Below, one piece after another: positions 47,882-49,819 of a stretch of DNA of 49,819 bases (its first letter is position 1; every line of letters starts with the position of its first letter). Below the pieces are notes generated by a model. The model searched no databases, was not told the DNA's origin, and saw only the letters and a list, made by a program, of their open reading frames with translations. Both the position numbers and the translations under genes were made by a program. The stretch is taken from NCBI GenBank assembly GCA_035997545.1, contig DASYIL010000207.1:1-49819 (forward strand). Direction: 5' to 3'. Source of the DNA: GCA-003244245 sp035997545. GTDB lineage: Bacteria > Actinomycetota > Actinomycetes > Mycobacteriales > Pseudonocardiaceae.

Positions 47882-49343
47882 ATTCGCAGGTCGTGGCCGT
47901 AGCCTGCTCGCGGCCGTCACGGCCGCGTCGCTGTGTGTTGTGGGGCCGGTCTGGCCAGTGGCCGCCCAGCCAGTAGCGACCCAGTTCGGCGTCCGCCCGC
48001 CGGGCGCCACCCAACTCGGCGTCCGCCCGCCGGGCGTGCCACCCGCAGTGGACCCGGCGGCGCTACCCACCCCCGCCAGGGTGAACACGCTGCCCTATAC
48101 CGTGAACAACACGGCTACCCGGCAGACCGGCCCCGTCGAGCGGCACGCCGACTGCCAGCAACGGGCAGCCGACAACGTCGAGGCCGAACCGACTGGTCAA
48201 CGGCGGCTGCGGATCGGGCAGGTCCAGCAGTTCGCCACCGGGCGGGGCCAACGCGTGGCCGTCATTGACAGTGGGGTGCAGCCGCATCCCAGGCTGGCCG
48301 GCAGGTTAATCGACGGCGGGGACTACATCGAGAACCGCAGTGGCCTGTTCGACTGCGATGGCCACGGCACCGCGGTAGCGGGCCTCATCGCCGCCGCACC
48401 CGATCCGGCTACCCGGTTCGTCGGGGTGGCCCCCGCTGCTCAGATCCTGGCCATCCGCCAGGCCAGCACCTTCTACTCGGTGCCGCTGCGCCAGCTCAAC
48501 ACCGGTGAGCAGGTCCGCAACCCCACGGCCGGAGACACCGTGAGCATGGCCGAGGCCGTGATGCGAGCTGTGCAGCTGAGTGCAACGGTGATCAATATCT
48601 CGGAGGCTGCCTGCTTCCCTGCCGAGCCGAACCAGGTCAACGCGCCCGACCTGCAGGCCGCTGTGCACTACGCAGTGGAGCACAACGTCGTCGTGGTGGT
48701 GGCCGCCGCCAACACCAGTGACACGTGCAAGCCAAACAGTCCCGGTGTGGTCACCACGATCTCCTCGCCGGGCTGGTTCGACGACGACGTACTCACTGTC
48801 GCCGCGGCGGACGACTATGGCAACGCGGCGAACTTCTCGATCCGCGGACCATGGGTCGACGTGGCCGCACCGGGCACCGGAGCGGTGTCCCTGGCGGCGA
48901 CCGGACCGGGTCTGACCACCGACCTCGTGGACGCCCGCGGTGTGCGACGGGCGCTGGACGGCACCAGCTTCGCCGCTCCGTACGTCGCCGGACTCGCCGC
49001 CCTGGTCCGGGATCGGTTCAGCAATCTGACCGCACGACAGGTGATGCATCGCATCGAGCAGACCGCGCAGCACACCGCCGGTCCCGGCGGCCGCAGCGAG
49101 GACCTCGGTTACGGCATGGTGGACCCAATCGCCGCACTCACCGCGGTGCTGCCCGAGGAACAGGATTCCGGCCCGGCCCCAGTGAATCCAGCGAAGCTGT
49201 CTGGTTTTGGACCCCCGCCGCCGGACAACACGCTGCCGCGCACTGTCGCGCTGGCCGGCTCCGCCGCCGCCCTAGGCCTCCTAGGCCTCATCCTGGTGAT
49301 CACCCACACCATCAAACGCCACCGCCGACACCGCCCCAGTTAG
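47874..49343 (+). CDS. mycP: Type VII secretion-associated serine protease mycosin (MycP)
   Basis: 489 residues, subtilisin-type. A signal peptide occupies about residues 1-31 (SLLAAVTAASLCVVG...VAAQP). The catalytic triad is intact: Asp132 in VAVIDSGVQPHPR, His164 in DGHGTAVAGLIAA, and the serine in LDGTSFAAPYVAGLA (about 365). The oxyanion asparagine lies in VVVAAANTSD. A Pro-rich linker and a C-terminal transmembrane helix (TVALAGSAAALGLLGLILVI) with a basic tail anchor it outside the membrane. MycP stabilises the ESX complex and processes some substrates. A 30-bp DNA duplication near the N-terminus gives QFGVRPPGATQLGVRPPG. Confidence 0.95.
   Translation: MRAFAGRGRSLLAAVTAASLCVVGPVWPVAAQPVATQFGVRPPGATQLGVRPPGVPPAVDPAALPTPARVNTLPYTVNNTATRQTGPVERHADCQQRAADNVEAEPTGQRRLRIGQVQQFATGRGQRVAVIDSGVQPHPRLAGRLIDGGDYIENRSGLFDCDGHGTAVAGLIAAAPDPATRFVGVAPAAQILAIRQASTFYSVPLRQLNTGEQVRNPTAGDTVSMAEAVMRAVQLSATVINISEAACFPAEPNQVNAPDLQAAVHYAVEHNVVVVVAAANTSDTCKPNSPGVVTTISSPGWFDDDVLTVAAADDYGNAANFSIRGPWVDVAAPGTGAVSLAATGPGLTTDLVDARGVRRALDGTSFAAPYVAGLAALVRDRFSNLTARQVMHRIEQTAQHTAGPGGRSEDLGYGMVDPIAALTAVLPEEQDSGPAPVNPAKLSGFGPPPPDNTLPRTVALAGSAAALGLLGLILVITHTIKRHRRHRPS
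47982..48041 (+). repeat. 30-bp tandem duplication in mycP
   Basis: Two copies (47982-48011, 48012-48041) sharing the core TCGGCGTCCGCCCGCCGGGC. In frame they encode a decapeptide repeat just after the predicted signal peptidase site. Confidence 0.88.
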
Positions 49344-49498
49344 CTGTACAAGGAGAAGAAGTTGACCATCACAGTGGCGGCCACAATTCACGGGTAAACC
49401 GCTACGGTGGGGTGACGATCGGTTCCGGCTTATTCGTCTTGCTGTGTAAGCTAACCACTACCGAGGGGAGAATGTGAGGCAGGTTGCCCAACTGGGCG

Positions 49499-49819
49499 GT
49501 GCGGGTTGCGATCGTGGGGGCCAGTGGTTACGTCGGCAGCCGACTTGCCCACTACTTGTCGGGGCAGGGGCGTGAGGTCGTGGCGATGGGGCGCTCGTTG
49601 GACCGGTTGCCCGAAGGTGCGGGTATCGACCGTCGGTCGGTGGACCTGTCCAATGTGACCGCGACCGCGGAGGCGCTGCGCGGTGTCACGGTCGCTTATT
49701 ATCTGGTGCATGCCATGGCTGACACCCCCGATTTCGCCGCCCAGGATCGTCGGCTGGCACGCGCGTTCACCGAGGCCGCCACCGCTGCCGGAGTTGATCG
49801 TGTCGTGTATCTGGGTGGG
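49499..49819 (+). CDS. NAD(P)-binding (atypical SDR) protein, cut by right edge
   Basis: At least 107 residues, open at the right edge. VRVAIVGASGYVGSRLAHYL has the GASGYVG nucleotide loop of atypical (NmrA/NDUFA9-like) SDRs. It continues GREVVAMGRSLDRLP, a basic residue after beta-2 suggesting NADP, then DLSNVTATAEALRGVTVAYY, LVHAM, and AATAAGVDRVVYLGG, the usual beta-4/beta-5 region. GTG 49499 is the start that fits homologues; TTG 49484 is also in frame, and an ATG at 49472 is followed at once by a stop. No function can be assigned from this part. 49344-49498 holds no gene I recognise. Confidence 0.75.
   Translation, partial: MRVAIVGASGYVGSRLAHYLSGQGREVVAMGRSLDRLPEGAGIDRRSVDLSNVTATAEALRGVTVAYYLVHAMADTPDFAAQDRRLARAFTEAATAAGVDRVVYLGG

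Noticed and set aside
1..49819. tRNA, rRNA, riboswitch or prophage genes
   Set aside because: I looked for tRNA-like cloverleaf ends, riboswitch leaders before glmS, guaB and rplM, and phage structural genes, and saw nothing I could support by eye; in particular no glmS ribozyme-like leader was recognisable in the 108-bp glmS upstream region.

Overview
The window is high-GC (about two-thirds or more G+C by eye) DNA from an actinobacterium, most probably of the Pseudonocardiaceae type. The evidence is the actinobacterial blocks glmS-nnr-alr-tsaEB-rimI-tsaD-groES-groEL1, bldM-sigD-rsdA-guaB-guaB3 and rplM-rpsI-glmM, the His-tailed GroEL1, a DUF5319 gene beside guaB, and a WXG100/EccC/EccD/mycosin type VII secretion (T7SS) locus. 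The family assignment is inferred; no rRNA or other taxonomic marker is present.

1-6145: a leftward, closely packed sugar/cyclitol-type gene cluster that is decaying. A zinc-type dehydrogenase (5009-6145) and a Gfo/Idh/MocA oxidoreductase (cut by the left edge) read through. Between them lie a dehydroquinate-synthase-like gene, an RmlD-like gene, a BadF/N-acetylglucosamine-kinase-like gene, a TIM-barrel isomerase, a TreT-like glycosyltransferase and an MFS transporter, all broken by frameshifts and/or internal deletions. A 40-bp perfect inverted repeat (6273-6372) separates this from the housekeeping genes.

6364-26118: conserved core. Purine synthesis (guaB3, guaB), DUF5319, anti-sigma RsdA, SigD, a BldM-type regulator without its phospho-acceptor aspartate, groEL1/groES with CIRCE control, then a translationally coupled run glmS-nnr-alr-hydrolase-tsaE-tsaB-rimI-tsaD (amino sugar, NAD(P)HX repair, D-alanine, t6A tRNA modification). 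A hydrolase-fold protein and glmM-rpsI-rplM follow. Palindromic elements sit at gene ends, one of them inside the nnr start region.

26292-39020: a leftward T7SS-signalling operon. It runs eccC, a duplicated-domain membrane protein, a zinc-ribbon membrane protein, a VWA protein, a PP2C phosphatase, a kinase-like membrane protein, a single polypeptide fusing Ser/Thr kinase, FHA, ABC ATPase and ABC-2 permease, and two WXG100 proteins. The VWA-PP2C-kinase set resembles a TerY-P-type triad wired to a secretion ATPase. I consider this the most interesting system in the window.

39021-45300: a rightward cyanophycin cassette (cphB cyanophycinase, cphA cyanophycin synthetase) sits between eccC and eccD. 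It is split by an ISAzo13-type insertion sequence, and short tandem repeats are stacked just before cphA.

45438-49819: remnants of an XRE/DUF5753-DUF397 regulator pair, then eccD and mycP (rest of the T7SS core; eccB and eccE are not in the window), and the start of a NAD(P)-binding protein at the right edge.

A theme across the window is recent 15-30-bp tandem duplication, several times exactly at stop/start junctions (rpsI-glmM, eccD-mycP, cphA start, tsaE end). Together with the broken cluster this suggests a genome undergoing small-scale erosion and slippage. All family calls come from reading the sequence; no database search was run.
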